A DNA stretch of 43,206 bases from Clostridia bacterium (lineage in GTDB: Bacteria > Bacillota > Clostridia > Oscillospirales > Acutalibacteraceae). Position numbers and translations under genes: made by a program. The notes under the pieces were generated by a model, which saw nothing but the letters and a program-made list of their open reading frames with translations, made no database searches and was not told the DNA's origin. Below, piece after piece: positions 33,992 to 43,199 of this stretch (position 1 is its first letter; the number at the start of each line of letters is the position of its first letter). The stretch covers positions 1 to 43,206 of the forward strand of contig JAFSIW010000071.1 of NCBI GenBank assembly GCA_017439545.1, given 5' to 3'.

Positions 33992-34894
33992 TTATTTTGC
34001 TCGCTTGATCTGCCAAAGTGTTACGCCTACGTATACCCCCAAAAAGGCAAGGGTGAAGCCGCCCAGCACACAGTACATTCCCCATACGGGAACGGTATGG
34101 TCAAAAAAGTAGATATTGCAGTCCAGCAGATCCCGCAGGGCGGTTACCCCCTCGGCGGGCAGACCGTCGGCTTCCAGTTGGGCGATCACCCCTTGCAGGG
34201 AGTGGTTGCGCATCAGCGAGGTACCGTAGGTGCCGGGTAAAAAGGACAACACCTTTTGCAACCCGTCGGCAAAGGAGGAGATGGGCATATAAGCGCCGCA
34301 AATAAACCCGTAGCAGGCGCTGACAATACTGCCCACCGCCGAGATCTGTCCTTGAGAGGTCAAAAATACATTGACCGCCGCCGAAAACGCCGTGCCGAAC
34401 AGTACCAGCACCAAGGTGTCCAACAGCATCAGTAGAATGTCGGTCATAGAAAAGAACCAGCCCACCTGCCAAAGGTAAACAAAGCAGGCGCCTGCCGCCA
34501 GCAGACATATAATCATGGTAGAGAAAAAGGAGGCAAGATAATAACTTAGCGCCATGGTGGCGGTTTTGACCGGTGTTACGGTCAGATCCTTATATGAGCC
34601 GGTTACTTTATCCTGCACCATCAGCATGTTGGAGCAAAAGGCAACCGTAATGGGAGAAACCGACAGCAAAGAAGAAAACAGTTGACCTCCCACACAGCCG
34701 TTGAGCACCGATTGCTCGGCGGTGATGCCAAAGGCAGACAATAGCTGTACAAAGCTGTCCTCGTATACGTTGGCAAGAAAGGTGACGTACAGCACCAGCA
34801 AAATCATCGGTGTGATCAGCGCGGTGAAAAACATTCCCTTATCTTTAAAAAACAATTTGGCGTTGCGCCGTGTTAAGTGGATCAGTTGCGTCAT
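33992..34894 (-). CDS. ABC-2 type exporter permease
   Basis: 300 residues with six hydrophobic segments: FFTALITPMILLVLYVTF, a helix around LFSSLLSVSPITVAFCSN, LASFFSTMIICLLAAGACFVY, ILLMLLDTLVLVLFGTAF, the AVGSIVSACYGFICGAYMPISS region and a final VWGMYCVLGGFTLAFLGVYVG. KVTGSYKDLTVTPVKT is the short cytoplasmic helix motif of ABC-2 permeases. It overlaps the ATPase gene by 4 bp, so the two form a pair of the DrrAB/YadGH kind. The exported substrate cannot be told; drugs, lipids or polysaccharide are all possible. Confidence 0.88.
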   Translation of the reverse strand: MTQLIHLTRRNAKLFFKDKGMFFTALITPMILLVLYVTFLANVYEDSFVQLLSAFGITAEQSVLNGCVGGQLFSSLLSVSPITVAFCSNMLMVQDKVTGSYKDLTVTPVKTATMALSYYLASFFSTMIICLLAAGACFVYLWQVGWFFSMTDILLMLLDTLVLVLFGTAFSAAVNVFLTSQGQISAVGSIVSACYGFICGAYMPISSFADGLQKVLSFLPGTYGTSLMRNHSLQGVIAQLEADGLPAEGVTALRDLLDCNIYFFDHTVPVWGMYCVLGGFTLAFLGVYVGVTLWQIKRAK

Positions 34895-35805
34895 TGTCGG
34901 TCACCTCCCGTTAAGGATTGCCCCGTTACTGCCAAAAATACGTCGTCCATTTTCCCTTTGGTGATCTCGTAGTCGGTAAAAATTTCGGGGTATTGCCGAA
35001 TCAAAGCGGTAGCGGTGGCGGTGCCACGCACAAATACCCGATACCCCCCCACGGTAGGGGTGTATTCTTGCCCTAACATTTTAACCTGCTCCTCGGTTAC
35101 GCCGTACAGCGAGATAAAGTCGCCGGTGTAGGTGTTTTTCAGCGTGAGCGGCGTACCCTCTGCGGCAATTTGGCCTTGATTGAGAATCACCACGTAATCC
35201 GCATCGGCGGCTTCTTCCATATAATGGGTGGTCAAAAACACCGTCATCCCGTTTTCTTTGCGCAAGGTTTCAATTACCTGCCACAGCAGCTGGCGGGTTT
35301 GGGGGTCCAGACCGGTGGTAGGCTCGTCTAAGATCAAGATCTCAGGGTTATGAATCAGCGCGCGGGCGATATCTACCCGACGACGCTGTCCTCCCGACAG
35401 TTTGCCCACGGCGCGGTTTAAGTAGGATTGAAAATCCAAAAGCTCCGATAGTTGTGCAATGCGTTGCGCCGCCTGCCTACCGGTGATGCCGTATAAGGCC
35501 GCGCGGCTGAGCAGATTGTCCCGTACCGAAAGGGGCGCATCCAGCACCGAATTCTGGTATACCACACCCAGTTTTCGTTTCAAATCAGGTCGGTAACCGC
35601 TCATAGACTGCCCGTGAATGGTGACGGTGCCGCTGTCTTTGGGCAATTGACCGCATAAAATGGATATGGTGGTGGATTTGCCTGCCCCGTTGACTCCCAA
35701 AAAAGCAAAAAGCTCGCCCTGCTTGACCTTAAAGCTCAGATCCTGCACGGCTTTGACTTCGCCAAACGACTTATTCAGATGGGAGATTTCTATGATGTCG
35801 TTCAT
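34891..35805 (-). CDS. ABC exporter ATPase (DrrA/CcmA-like)
   Basis: 304 residues; the ATP-hydrolysing partner of the adjacent permease. Walker A is GVNGAGKST, the Q-loop VYQNSVLDAPLSVRDNL, signature LSGGQRRRVDIARAL, Walker B ILILDEPTTGLD and switch TTHYMEEA. A C-terminal DUF4162-like segment of about 85 residues is typical of drug and antibiotic exporters. AAGGAG lies upstream of the ATG. Two-gene operon with a dedicated promoter. Confidence 0.93.
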   Translation of the reverse strand: MNDIIEISHLNKSFGEVKAVQDLSFKVKQGELFAFLGVNGAGKSTTISILCGQLPKDSGTVTIHGQSMSGYRPDLKRKLGVVYQNSVLDAPLSVRDNLLSRAALYGITGRQAAQRIAQLSELLDFQSYLNRAVGKLSGGQRRRVDIARALIHNPEILILDEPTTGLDPQTRQLLWQVIETLRKENGMTVFLTTHYMEEAADADYVVILNQGQIAAEGTPLTLKNTYTGDFISLYGVTEEQVKMLGQEYTPTVGGYRVFVRGTATATALIRQYPEIFTDYEITKGKMDDVFLAVTGQSLTGGDRQ

Positions 35806-35844
35806 ATTCAGTCCATCTCCTTTGGATAGAATTTCACAATAGAC

Positions 35845-35873
35845 AGTATATCACCTTTTTGGAAAAAAAGCAA
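35845..35873 (-). promoter_or_regulatory. promoter of the ABC exporter genes
   Basis: Minus strand: TTGCTT (35868-35873), 17-nt spacer, TATACT (35845-35850). Confidence 0.7.
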
Positions 35874-35916
35874 CGGATTTACTCTATGCGGGCGCAAAAA
35901 AATCCTATGCGGTTGG

Positions 35917-35945
35917 TTGCGAAGACATACGGTTTGTGATATAAT
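35917..35945 (+). promoter_or_regulatory. promoter of the 202-aa membrane protein gene
   Basis: TTGCGA (35917-35922), 17-nt spacer, perfect TATAAT (35940-35945). It is divergent from the exporter promoter about 45 bp away. Confidence 0.7.
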
Positions 35946-35975
35946 AAACCCATCAACAAATAAAGGCGGAACGTT

Positions 35976-36584
35976 ATGACTTTCAAACAATGGATCGAAA
36001 ACTATTGGTATCACTATAAATGGCATACCATCATCGGGCTGTTTTTGGTGCTGACGCTTGCGGTGGGCATTACCCAATGCGCCACCAAACCCAAGTATGA
36101 CAGCAACTGTGTGCTGTATTGTGATCGGTTTGTGCACGACAATACGGTGGCGGCGCTGGAGGAAGCCTTTGAAAAACGGATTGCCGACATTGACGGCAAC
36201 GGCACGGTGGCGTTTCAGGTCTATAATCTATCCTATGATTCCGATGGCACCAACGTGGCTCAATCCACCTTTTCGAACTCCCAAAAGCTGATGGCGACTG
36301 CATCCTCGTCGGATTACGTGCTGTACGTGGTGGATCAGTATGGGTTTGACCGCCTGTCGAAAGAGGGATTGTTTGAAACCTACACGATTTTACCCGATGG
36401 CAACCATACGGCGTGGAATTGGAAGGGGAGTGCGCTGCAACAAGAAATGAGCAGCTACAAGTTGCCCGAAAACCTGTATTTCTGCGTGAGAAAAATCGCA
36501 GGAAACACCGACGCCTCTGCCGAGGCGGAACAACGGGCAGAGTACGCCGTTTCGGTGATACAGGCGTTGATGAAAGAGCAATAA
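35976..36584 (+). CDS. single-pass membrane protein of unknown function
   Basis: 202 residues, not assigned to a named family. An aromatic N-terminus (FKQWIENYWYHYKWHT) leads into a hydrophobic segment at about 18-36. A ~165-residue domain outside the cell follows, with alternating strands and helices (NCVLYCDRFV, VAFQVYNLSYD, DYVLYVVDQYGFDRLS). The layout resembles small anchored substrate-binding-like proteins seen in Clostridia, but I cannot name a ligand. Ribosome site AAAGGCGG. It has its own promoter and terminator and may belong with the divergent ABC exporter, though nothing shows it. Confidence 0.75.
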   Translation: MTFKQWIENYWYHYKWHTIIGLFLVLTLAVGITQCATKPKYDSNCVLYCDRFVHDNTVAALEEAFEKRIADIDGNGTVAFQVYNLSYDSDGTNVAQSTFSNSQKLMATASSSDYVLYVVDQYGFDRLSKEGLFETYTILPDGNHTAWNWKGSALQQEMSSYKLPENLYFCVRKIAGNTDASAEAEQRAEYAVSVIQALMKEQ

Positions 36585-36587
36585 AAT

Positions 36588-36623
36588 AAAGCGGATGAGG
36601 GGAAAGCCTCATCCGCTTTTTAT
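36588..36623. terminator. bidirectional terminator
   Basis: AAAGCGGATGAGG pairs perfectly with CCTCATCCGCTTT around a six-base loop, lying between convergent genes. Confidence 0.88.
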
Positions 36624-36630
36624 GATTTGT

Positions 36631-37941
36631 TTATCGTCTGCGCGCCTTAGAATTCCACAGCTTGCGGCGGCGGTAATTGACTCGCACGTTCCATACCGCA
36701 AAGACGATGATCGCCAACGCCACAATGCCGTAGATCACCAGACATACGGGATGGGTCAGCCAATCCCAGATCAGCAGAATAAAACTGCGTTTGCAGGTCT
36801 CCTTTGCCACCAGATCGATGGTGCCGATCTCTTCTCCCGCACAAGTTACGGTGGCGGTGCCCAGCACCGTGCCCTTTTCAACAGGGGCTTTCCACTCTTC
36901 CTTGGTTAGATGGGGGGTGACAATGACGCTGTCCAACGAATCCTTGGGAATCATTGCGTGAAAATCCTCGGCAGGAACGGCGATCACGTGGTCGGTCTCT
37001 CTGCACAAGGTCACCTTGGCTTCGGCCACCGGCTTGGTGGTTTCCACCACCGTCATATACTCCAAGTCGGTGTATGCCCAAAACAGCAGATCGTAGGTAT
37101 TGTCAAACTCGTGATGTACCTGATAACCGTTCAACGTGTCGGCAGGGCAACCCAGCACCACGGTAATATACCGTTGCCCGTCTTTTTCTGCCAGCGAGAC
37201 CAGATTGCGACCGGCATCATCGGTGTAGCCGGTCTTTAACCCTTGCACCCGTTTGTAGTACCAACTGGAATAGGGGTTGATCATATAGTTGGTGGTGGGA
37301 AAGGTACGCTCCTCGTGAAAATTGGTGGCGGGCATGGTGTAGTTGTATTGACAGCAAATGTCGGTCAACTCTTTGTGCTTGATGATCTCGGTTGCCAGCA
37401 AATACTGATCGTATGCGGTGGTGGTCTGAATCTCCTCGTGCAGACCGTGGGCGTTGGCATAAAGAGTATTTGTCATACCCAGCGCGGCGGCTTTGGCGTT
37501 CATCAGTTTAACAAATTCTTCCACACTGCCGCTGATCTCCATGGCAATGGCATTGGCGGCATCGCAAGAAGAGGGGATGAGCAGTAAGTGGAGCAGTTGT
37601 TCCATGGTGACCTGCTCGCCCCCCAACAGACCTGCCACAGCGGCACCCGTGCCCAGCAGATCGTCCACCACCTGTGGGTAAACGGTTACGGGCTTTTGCA
37701 GATCGGGGCATTGCTCCAGCGCTACCAATGCGGTCATCAGTTTGGTGACCGAAGCGGGGAACATTTGGGCGGTAGGATCTTTTTGATACACCACCGTGCC
37801 GGTCTCTAAATTGATCATATAAACCGACCGTGCGTGGATTTCCAGATCGGGCGGCAGGGTATAAGCCGAAACCGTGGGGGCAAAAAAGGAAGAAGTTGTC
37901 AAAATCAGGCATAAAAATATAGAAATAGCAAATTTTTTCAT
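36631..37941 (-). CDS. D-alanyl-D-alanine carboxypeptidase (DacA/PBP5-like)
   Basis: 436 residues. It trims the terminal D-Ala from peptidoglycan stem peptides outside the membrane. A signal peptide (1-26, cleavage after VSA) precedes the catalytic domain. The SxxK motif is SVTK (S64, K67) and the KTG box is K236-T237-G238. The second motif, normally SxN, reads S124-S125-C126 followed by DAAN, so the conserved Asn is Cys. A beta-rich C-terminal domain ends in one membrane helix (about 400-424) and a basic tail, giving a different anchor from the amphipathic helix of E. coli PBP5. No clean promoter is visible upstream. Confidence 0.92.
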   Translation of the reverse strand: MKKFAISIFLCLILTTSSFFAPTVSAYTLPPDLEIHARSVYMINLETGTVVYQKDPTAQMFPASVTKLMTALVALEQCPDLQKPVTVYPQVVDDLLGTGAAVAGLLGGEQVTMEQLLHLLLIPSSCDAANAIAMEISGSVEEFVKLMNAKAAALGMTNTLYANAHGLHEEIQTTTAYDQYLLATEIIKHKELTDICCQYNYTMPATNFHEERTFPTTNYMINPYSSWYYKRVQGLKTGYTDDAGRNLVSLAEKDGQRYITVVLGCPADTLNGYQVHHEFDNTYDLLFWAYTDLEYMTVVETTKPVAEAKVTLCRETDHVIAVPAEDFHAMIPKDSLDSVIVTPHLTKEEWKAPVEKGTVLGTATVTCAGEEIGTIDLVAKETCKRSFILLIWDWLTHPVCLVIYGIVALAIIVFAVWNVRVNYRRRKLWNSKARRR

Positions 37942-37963
37942 AGTAAAATCCCTTCGGATGTGG

Positions 37964-37969
37964 TATAAT
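37964..37969 (+). promoter_or_regulatory. extended -10 promoter of the phosphoesterase gene
   Basis: TGGTATAAT forms an extended -10 with a perfect TATAAT; no good -35 box lies 17 nt upstream. Confidence 0.5.
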
Positions 37970-38045
37970 CGAATTAATCTTTATTTCAGTATACCATCAA
38001 TGACCTCAAAAGGAAAGAACAAATTGCAAAAGTGAGGGAAATTTT

Positions 38046-38726
38046 ATGATCTATATTACGGGAGATATGCATGGCGAAGAAAGCCGCCTGTACGAAAAAC
38101 CGTTGCGCAAGCTAAAAGAGGGGGATACTCTGATCATTTGCGGCGATTTCGGTTTTGTGTGGGACGATAACCCCAAAGAACAAAAGCTGTTGGAATATCT
38201 TGGCAGTCGCAAATACAACGTGGCGTTTATTGACGGCACTCACGAAAACTACGACCTGCTGAACAAATGCCGCATGACCGTGTGGAACGGCGGCAGAGTC
38301 CATCGGGTGAGCGGGAATTTATTCCATCTGATGCGAGGGCAGATCTTTACCATTGAAGGGCATACCTTCTTCACCTTTGGCGGGGGAGAAAGCCCCGATC
38401 GGGACATGCGCACCGAGCACGAGTCCTGGTGGCGGGAGGAAATGCCTTCGGCCGAGGAAATGTCGGAAGGGGCAGAAAATATCGATGAAGCCGATTGCAA
38501 GGTGGACTACATTCTCACCCACGAGCCACCGTCGCTGGTTAAGTCGTCTATGCTGCTTCGTCACGGTGAGGCCGATCGGGTCAATCGCCTGAACGGCTAT
38601 TTAGAACAACTGAATCGGGAATGTACCTTTAAACATTGGTTTTTCGGCAGTATGCACGAAGACCGTCGGGTCACCCCCGTACATACCGCCGTGTTCCGTG
38701 AACTGGTGAATTTGGAGGATCTATAA
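38046..38726 (+). CDS. calcineurin-like metallophosphoesterase
   Basis: 226 residues. Metal ligands are recognisable: GDMHG (D7, H9), GDFG (D34), GTHEN (64-68, in place of GNHE), ILTHEPP and a final GSMH. There is no signal or membrane segment, so it should be cytosolic. Substrate is not evident; related proteins hydrolyse phosphoesters of nucleotides or proteins. A GTGAGGG ribosome site precedes the ATG. Confidence 0.87.
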   Translation: MIYITGDMHGEESRLYEKPLRKLKEGDTLIICGDFGFVWDDNPKEQKLLEYLGSRKYNVAFIDGTHENYDLLNKCRMTVWNGGRVHRVSGNLFHLMRGQIFTIEGHTFFTFGGGESPDRDMRTEHESWWREEMPSAEEMSEGAENIDEADCKVDYILTHEPPSLVKSSMLLRHGEADRVNRLNGYLEQLNRECTFKHWFFGSMHEDRRVTPVHTAVFRELVNLEDL

Positions 38727-38736
38727 CCCAATACCG

Positions 38737-38763
38737 AGAGGGGCGATATGCCCCTCTTTTTTC
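38737..38763 (+). terminator. terminator after the phosphoesterase gene
   Basis: AGAGGGGC pairs with GCCCCTCT, loop GATAT, followed by TTTTTTTC. Confidence 0.85.
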
Positions 38764-38811
38764 TTATGGATATTGCCTAAAAAAGATGTTGCAACTTGTC
38801 AAATAATTTGC

Positions 38812-38840
38812 TTGCATATTGCGGACTTTGGCAGTATAAT
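38812..38840 (+). promoter_or_regulatory. promoter of typA
   Basis: TTGCAT (38812-38817), 17-nt spacer, perfect TATAAT (38835-38840). Confidence 0.78.
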
Positions 38841-38873
38841 AAATTGATATTTTATGTGTAAGAAGGAAATAGT

Positions 38874-40694
38874 GTGAATTTAAGAACCGACATTCGAAAC
38901 GTAGCCATTATTGCCCACGTTGACCACGGTAAAACCACCTTGGTAGACAATATGCTCAAACAAAGCGGTATCTTCCGTGAAAATGAGCAGGTAGCCGAGC
39001 GGGTTATGGACTCCAACGATCTGGAGCGGGAACGGGGCATTACCATTTTATCCAAAAACACCGGTGTGCACTATAACGGGGTCAAGATCAATATTGTGGA
39101 CACCCCGGGACACGCCGATTTCGGCGGGGAAGTAGAACGCATCCTGCAAATGGTTGACGGGGTGGTTTTGCTGGTAGACGCCTTTGAGGGGTGTATGCCT
39201 CAAACCCGTTTTGTATTGAAAAAAGCCTTGAACTTAGGCAAAAAGGTGATCGTGGTGGTCAATAAGATCGACCGTCCCACCGCCCGTCCCGATGAGGTGC
39301 TGGACGAAGTGCTGGATCTGTTTATCGATCTGGAGGCCGACGAGGATCAACTGGAATTCCCCGTGGTGTACGCTTCCGGTCGTGACGGTTATGCAGGCTA
39401 TCAGCCCGACCAATTGACCGATGACCTGCGTCCTTTGTTTGAAACCATTTTAAAAGAAGTGCCTGCTCCCGCAATGGATGAAGAAAGTCCTCTGCAACTG
39501 CTTATTTCCAACATCGAGGCCGACGAATACGTGGGTCGCATCGGTGTGGGACGTGTGGAGCGTGGTACGATCAGCGTGGGACAACCCATCGTTATTTGCC
39601 ATACCGACGGCTCTACTACCAATGCAAAGGTAGTTAAGCTGTACACCTTTGAGGGACTCGGTCGCAAAGAGGTGGAAATTGCCCGCCCCGGTGATCTGGT
39701 GTCCATTGCAGGCATCAAAGAGCTTGGTATCGGCGACACGGTTTGCGCCTTGGGTCACGCCGATCCCTTGCCCTTTGTAAAAATTGACGAGCCTACCGTC
39801 AGCGTGAACTTTATGGTCAACGACTCGCCCTTTGCGGGACAGGAAGGCAAATTCGTTACCTCCCGCAACATCCGTGACCGCCTGTTTAAAGAGGTAGAAA
39901 CCAACGTCAGCCTGCGGGTGGAAGAAACCGACTCGGCAGATACCTTCCGCGTTTCCGGTCGTGGGGAATTGCACCTTTCCATTCTCATTGAGACCATGCG
40001 ACGTCAGGGATATGAGTTTGCAGTGTCCCGTCCCAAGGTAATTTATAAAAAGGACGAAAACGGTCAGCGGCTGGAGCCCATCGAGCTGTTGATGGTAGAA
40101 GTCCCCGAAGAATACGTGGGTGCTGTTATGGAAAAACTGGGCACCCGCAAGGCGGAACTGCAAAATATGGGCACCCGTGAGGGCGGTATGACCCACATTG
40201 AATTTTTGATTCCCTCCCGCTGTCTGATGGGCTATCGGTCGCAATTCTTGACCGCCACCAACGGCAACGGCATTATGAATCACGTGTTCCACGCCTATGA
40301 ACCTTATAAGGGTGACATTGACGACCGTCAGACCGGCTCTATCGTGGTGTTTGAAGATGGAGAAAGTTGTGCTTACGGGCTTTATAACACCCAAGACCGC
40401 GGTCGGTTGTTTATTGGACCGGGCGTGCCGGTGTATGAAGGCATGATCGTGGGTGAAAGCCCCAAAGCCGAAGACCTGGTGTGCAACGTATGCAAGAAAA
40501 AGCACTTGACCAACACCCGTGCTTCCGGCTCAGACGATGCCTTGCGGCTGACTCCACCCGTGGTATTCAGTCTGGAGCAATGTCTGGAATTTTTGAAAGA
40601 CGATGAGTACATTGAGGTCACACCCGAATCCCTCCGTCTGCGCAAAGCAATCTTAAAGAAAGAACTGCGGCTGAAAGCGGCTGCCCGAAAGTAA
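38874..40694 (+). CDS. typA: ribosome-associated GTPase TypA/BipA
   Basis: 606 residues; a translational GTPase that aids ribosome assembly and stress responses. G1 HVDHGKTTL, switch region [13 protein letters not shown]3 [16 protein letters not shown] and G4 [10 protein letters not shown] are intact. EF-G-like domains II, III and V and the TypA-specific C-terminal domain ([26 protein letters not shown]-type end) follow. The start codon is GTG with GAAGGA 6-7 nt upstream. The downstream exonuclease gene starts 3 nt after the stop. Confidence 0.97.
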   Translation: MNLRTDIRNVAIIAHVDHGKTTLVDNMLKQSGIFRENEQVAERVMDSNDLERERGITILSKNTGVHYNGVKINIVDTPGHADFGGEVERILQMVDGVVLLVDAFEGCMPQTRFVLKKALNLGKKVIVVVNKIDRPTARPDEVLDEVLDLFIDLEADEDQLEFPVVYASGRDGYAGYQPDQLTDDLRPLFETILKEVPAPAMDEESPLQLLISNIEADEYVGRIGVGRVERGTISVGQPIVICHTDGSTTNAKVVKLYTFEGLGRKEVEIARPGDLVSIAGIKELGIGDTVCALGHADPLPFVKIDEPTVSVNFMVNDSPFAGQEGKFVTSRNIRDRLFKEVETNVSLRVEETDSADTFRVSGRGELHLSILIETMRRQGYEFAVSRPKVIYKKDENGQRLEPIELLMVEVPEEYVGAVMEKLGTRKAELQNMGTREGGMTHIEFLIPSRCLMGYRSQFLTATNGNGIMNHVFHAYEPYKGDIDDRQTGSIVVFEDGESCAYGLYNTQDRGRLFIGPGVPVYEGMIVGESPKAEDLVCNVCKKKHLTNTRASGSDDALRLTPPVVFSLEQCLEFLKDDEYIEVTPESLRLRKAILKKELRLKAAARK

Positions 40695-40697
40695 CCT

Positions 40698-41621
40698 ATG
40701 AAGATCGTAATTCTGGATTTAGAATGGAATACCGCCTACTACCGTAAAGAGCAACGGTTTCTCAATGAGATCATCGAGTTCGGCGCGGTAAAACTCAATG
40801 AGCGGCTGAAGGTAGTAGACGAGTTTCAAATGTTTGTCAAGTCCCGTGTATCCAAAAAACTGCGGGGTATGGTGAAAGAACTGACCCACATCAGCAATGA
40901 ACAGTTGCGGGAGGAAGGCAAGAATTTTGAAACAGTCATAAACGCCTTTACCAAATGGGCAGGAAAAAATACCTTGATTTTGACTTGGAGCAACACCGAT
41001 CTGTATACCTTGATGGACAACTGCCGTGCCTTTTTGGGGGATCAGTCCATTCCCTTTTTGCACCAATATGCCGATCTGCAAAAGTATGTGCAGGGACGCA
41101 TTGGTTGGCAAGGCGGCAATCAGTTGGGACTTTCTACCGCGGCGGAAGCGTTGGGCATCTCGTCGGATGACATTGACCTGCACCGCGCCAAAGGGGACAG
41201 TTTGCTGAGCGCCCGCGTTTTGCAGCAGTGCTATGATAAAGAAAAAATGAACGCATTGATTCAGAATGCCGATGCTCCTGATTTTTACGAGCGGTTTTTC
41301 TTTAAACCCTACGCCATCAAGGATATTCACAGCCCCCACATTCAGCCGGAAGACTTGAATTTTAACTGCGTGATGTGCGACCGGCCGTTAAAACGGATGC
41401 GCTCCTTCCGTCGGTGCAACAACAGCTTTGAAAGTCAGTTTGTGTGCAAAGAATGTAATAAGGGATATATCGGACGGGTGCAGGTACATAAACTATATGA
41501 CAGTGTTTCGGTGAAACGAACCCTCACCGAGACCGAACTGCCCAAGGGGAAATCCCGACCCCGCCGCAGAGGACGGGGCAAACCCAAACCGCCTGCCGTG
41601 GCGGCAAGTACAGTTGAATAA
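40698..41621 (+). CDS. DEDDh 3'-5' exonuclease with C-terminal zinc ribbon
   Basis: 307 residues. The exonuclease domain (1-185) has LDLEWN (D7, E9), SNTD (D101) and HRAKGD (H162, D167), a complete DEDDh set as in KapD/ERI1-like RNA or DNA exonucleases. After a linker comes a four-cysteine ribbon, CVMC (224-227) and CKEC (250-253), then a very basic Arg/Lys/Pro tail (283-298). Ribbon and tail would suit nucleic-acid or ribosome binding. It sits 3 nt after typA and depends on that promoter. Confidence 0.85.
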   Translation: MKIVILDLEWNTAYYRKEQRFLNEIIEFGAVKLNERLKVVDEFQMFVKSRVSKKLRGMVKELTHISNEQLREEGKNFETVINAFTKWAGKNTLILTWSNTDLYTLMDNCRAFLGDQSIPFLHQYADLQKYVQGRIGWQGGNQLGLSTAAEALGISSDDIDLHRAKGDSLLSARVLQQCYDKEKMNALIQNADAPDFYERFFFKPYAIKDIHSPHIQPEDLNFNCVMCDRPLKRMRSFRRCNNSFESQFVCKECNKGYIGRVQVHKLYDSVSVKRTLTETELPKGKSRPRRRGRGKPKPPAVAASTVE

Positions 41622-41649
41622 ACGAGTTATCGTTTAAGGAGAGGATAAA

Positions 41650-43011
41650 ATGGAAAAAAGAAGTAGTTTTACCGGTAAGATCGGCTTTGTATTGGCCGCT
41701 GCCGGCTCAGCCGTGGGACTGGGCAACATCTGGCGATTCCCATACCTTGCCGCACAATACGGCGGCGGGATCTTTTTGCTGGTGTACATTGTGCTGGCTG
41801 TCACCTTGGGCTTTGCTTTAATGTGCGGCGAAATTGCCTTGGGTCGCAAAACGGGACTAAGCGCCATCGGTGCTTTTTCCGCTTTGAATAAAAAGTTCGG
41901 CTTTGTGGGTGTGTTGGCATCCATTGTGCCTATGATGATCTTGCCTTACTATTCGGTCATCGGCGGTTGGGTAACCAAATATTTGGTGGTGTTTGTATCC
42001 GGTCGGGGTACTGCCGCTGCCACCGGCGATTATTTTACCGATTTCATTGCCAAGCCCGTAGAGCCTATCGGTTGGTTTTTGCTGTTCATCGGCGCTACCG
42101 CTCTGATCGTTTTGATGGGGGTTGACAAAGGCATTGAACGGGTAAGCAAAATTATGATGCCTATTTTGGTGGTGTTGACCATCGGGGTTGCCATTTATTC
42201 TATGACTCTGCCCGGTGCAATGGACGGTGTGGTTTATTACCTGAAACCTGACTTTTCTAAATTCAGTTTTACCACCGTGTTGGCGGCTATGGGTCAGTTG
42301 TTCTACTCCATGTCTCTTGCCATGGGCATTATGATCACCTATGGCTCTTATATGAAAAAAGACGTTAATCTGGAATCTTCGGTCAAGCAAATCGAATGGT
42401 TTGACTGCGGCATCGCCTTTTTGGCAGGTCTGATGATCATTCCTGCGGTGTACTCCTTTGAAGGGATGGACGGTATGGGCAAAGGCCCCGGTCTGATGTT
42501 CATTACCCTGCCTAAGGTGTTTGACAGCTTTACCGGCGGGCATATTGTTGGGGCTGTGTTCTTCCTGCTGGTGTTGTTCGCCGCTTTAACCTCCTCCATT
42601 TCCTTGTTTGAAACGGTGGTTTCGGTAATCAAAGATAAGTTCGGTTGGAATCGTAAACTGGTCTGCCTAGTCGTGTTTTTGGGTAGCGTAGCGGTTGGTG
42701 TGCCCTGTTCTTTGGGTCACGGCTTGTGGAGCGGCGTATCGGTGAAAAATGCTGCAGGCAGCGCTATGACCATTCTGGATATGTTCGACTTTGCCAGCAA
42801 CAGCGTGCTGATGCCCATTGTTGCCTTGCTCACCTGCATTTTCATCGGCTACATCATTAAACCTGAAAGCTTGATTGCCGAAGTAGAATGCTCTGCCAAA
42901 TTCAAACGCAAAGCGATGTTCTCTGCCATTATTAAATACGTGGCTCCTGTGTGCATCGTTCTGATTCTCGGTTTCTCGGTATTAGAAGCAATGGGCGTAT
43001 TAAAGGTCTAA
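41650..43011 (+). CDS. sodium-dependent NSS-family transporter (LeuT fold)
   Basis: 453 residues and about eleven hydrophobic helices. The first helix carries the NSS signature GSAVGLGNIWRFPYLAAQ with GGGIFLLVY next, the sodium- and substrate-binding unwound region. Members import amino acids or related compounds with sodium; the bacterial short form fits a tryptophan- or leucine-type symporter, but substrate is not determinable. AAGGAGAGG precedes the ATG. The gene follows the exonuclease by 28 nt and ends the typA transcription unit at a strong terminator. Confidence 0.93.
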   Translation: MEKRSSFTGKIGFVLAAAGSAVGLGNIWRFPYLAAQYGGGIFLLVYIVLAVTLGFALMCGEIALGRKTGLSAIGAFSALNKKFGFVGVLASIVPMMILPYYSVIGGWVTKYLVVFVSGRGTAAATGDYFTDFIAKPVEPIGWFLLFIGATALIVLMGVDKGIERVSKIMMPILVVLTIGVAIYSMTLPGAMDGVVYYLKPDFSKFSFTTVLAAMGQLFYSMSLAMGIMITYGSYMKKDVNLESSVKQIEWFDCGIAFLAGLMIIPAVYSFEGMDGMGKGPGLMFITLPKVFDSFTGGHIVGAVFFLLVLFAALTSSISLFETVVSVIKDKFGWNRKLVCLVVFLGSVAVGVPCSLGHGLWSGVSVKNAAGSAMTILDMFDFASNSVLMPIVALLTCIFIGYIIKPESLIAEVECSAKFKRKAMFSAIIKYVAPVCIVLILGFSVLEAMGVLKV

Positions 43012-43023
43012 ATCCATCAACAA

Positions 43024-43060
43024 AAATCCCGAAGTTGTGATGCAACTTCGGGATTTTTTA
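43024..43060 (+). terminator. terminator after the NSS transporter gene
   Basis: A 14-bp perfect stem (43024-43037 with 43043-43056) and a run of Ts. Confidence 0.88.
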
Positions 43061-43085
43061 TTATGGGGTAGAGTGACAAAACCGA

Positions 43086-43199
43086 ACCCGCCTCAATGCG
43101 GTATATTTCGGGTCTTTCTTCCCCAATCGTTCTTGAAAGGCGACAGCCTTCCTTCGCCCGATTGAGAAACAAATCCCTCAAAATCTCCTCCCATTGAGG
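43086..43199. other. gene-free structured DNA at right edge
   Basis: No gene is visible after the NSS terminator, but the DNA folds well. CAATCG/CGATTG (43124-43129 with 43159-43164) encloses GGCGA/TCGCC (43139-43158). CCTCAAT (43091-43097) matches ATTGAGG (43193-43199) as a long-range closing helix. ACCCG/CGGGT (43086-43113) competes with it. It could be an unlisted small RNA, a riboswitch-like leader of a gene beyond the edge, or a mobile-element end. The edge truncates it. Confidence 0.35.

Noticed and set aside
39450-40505. 351-residue frame antisense to typA
   Set aside because: typA is complete and conserved here; the reverse frame is a compositional shadow.
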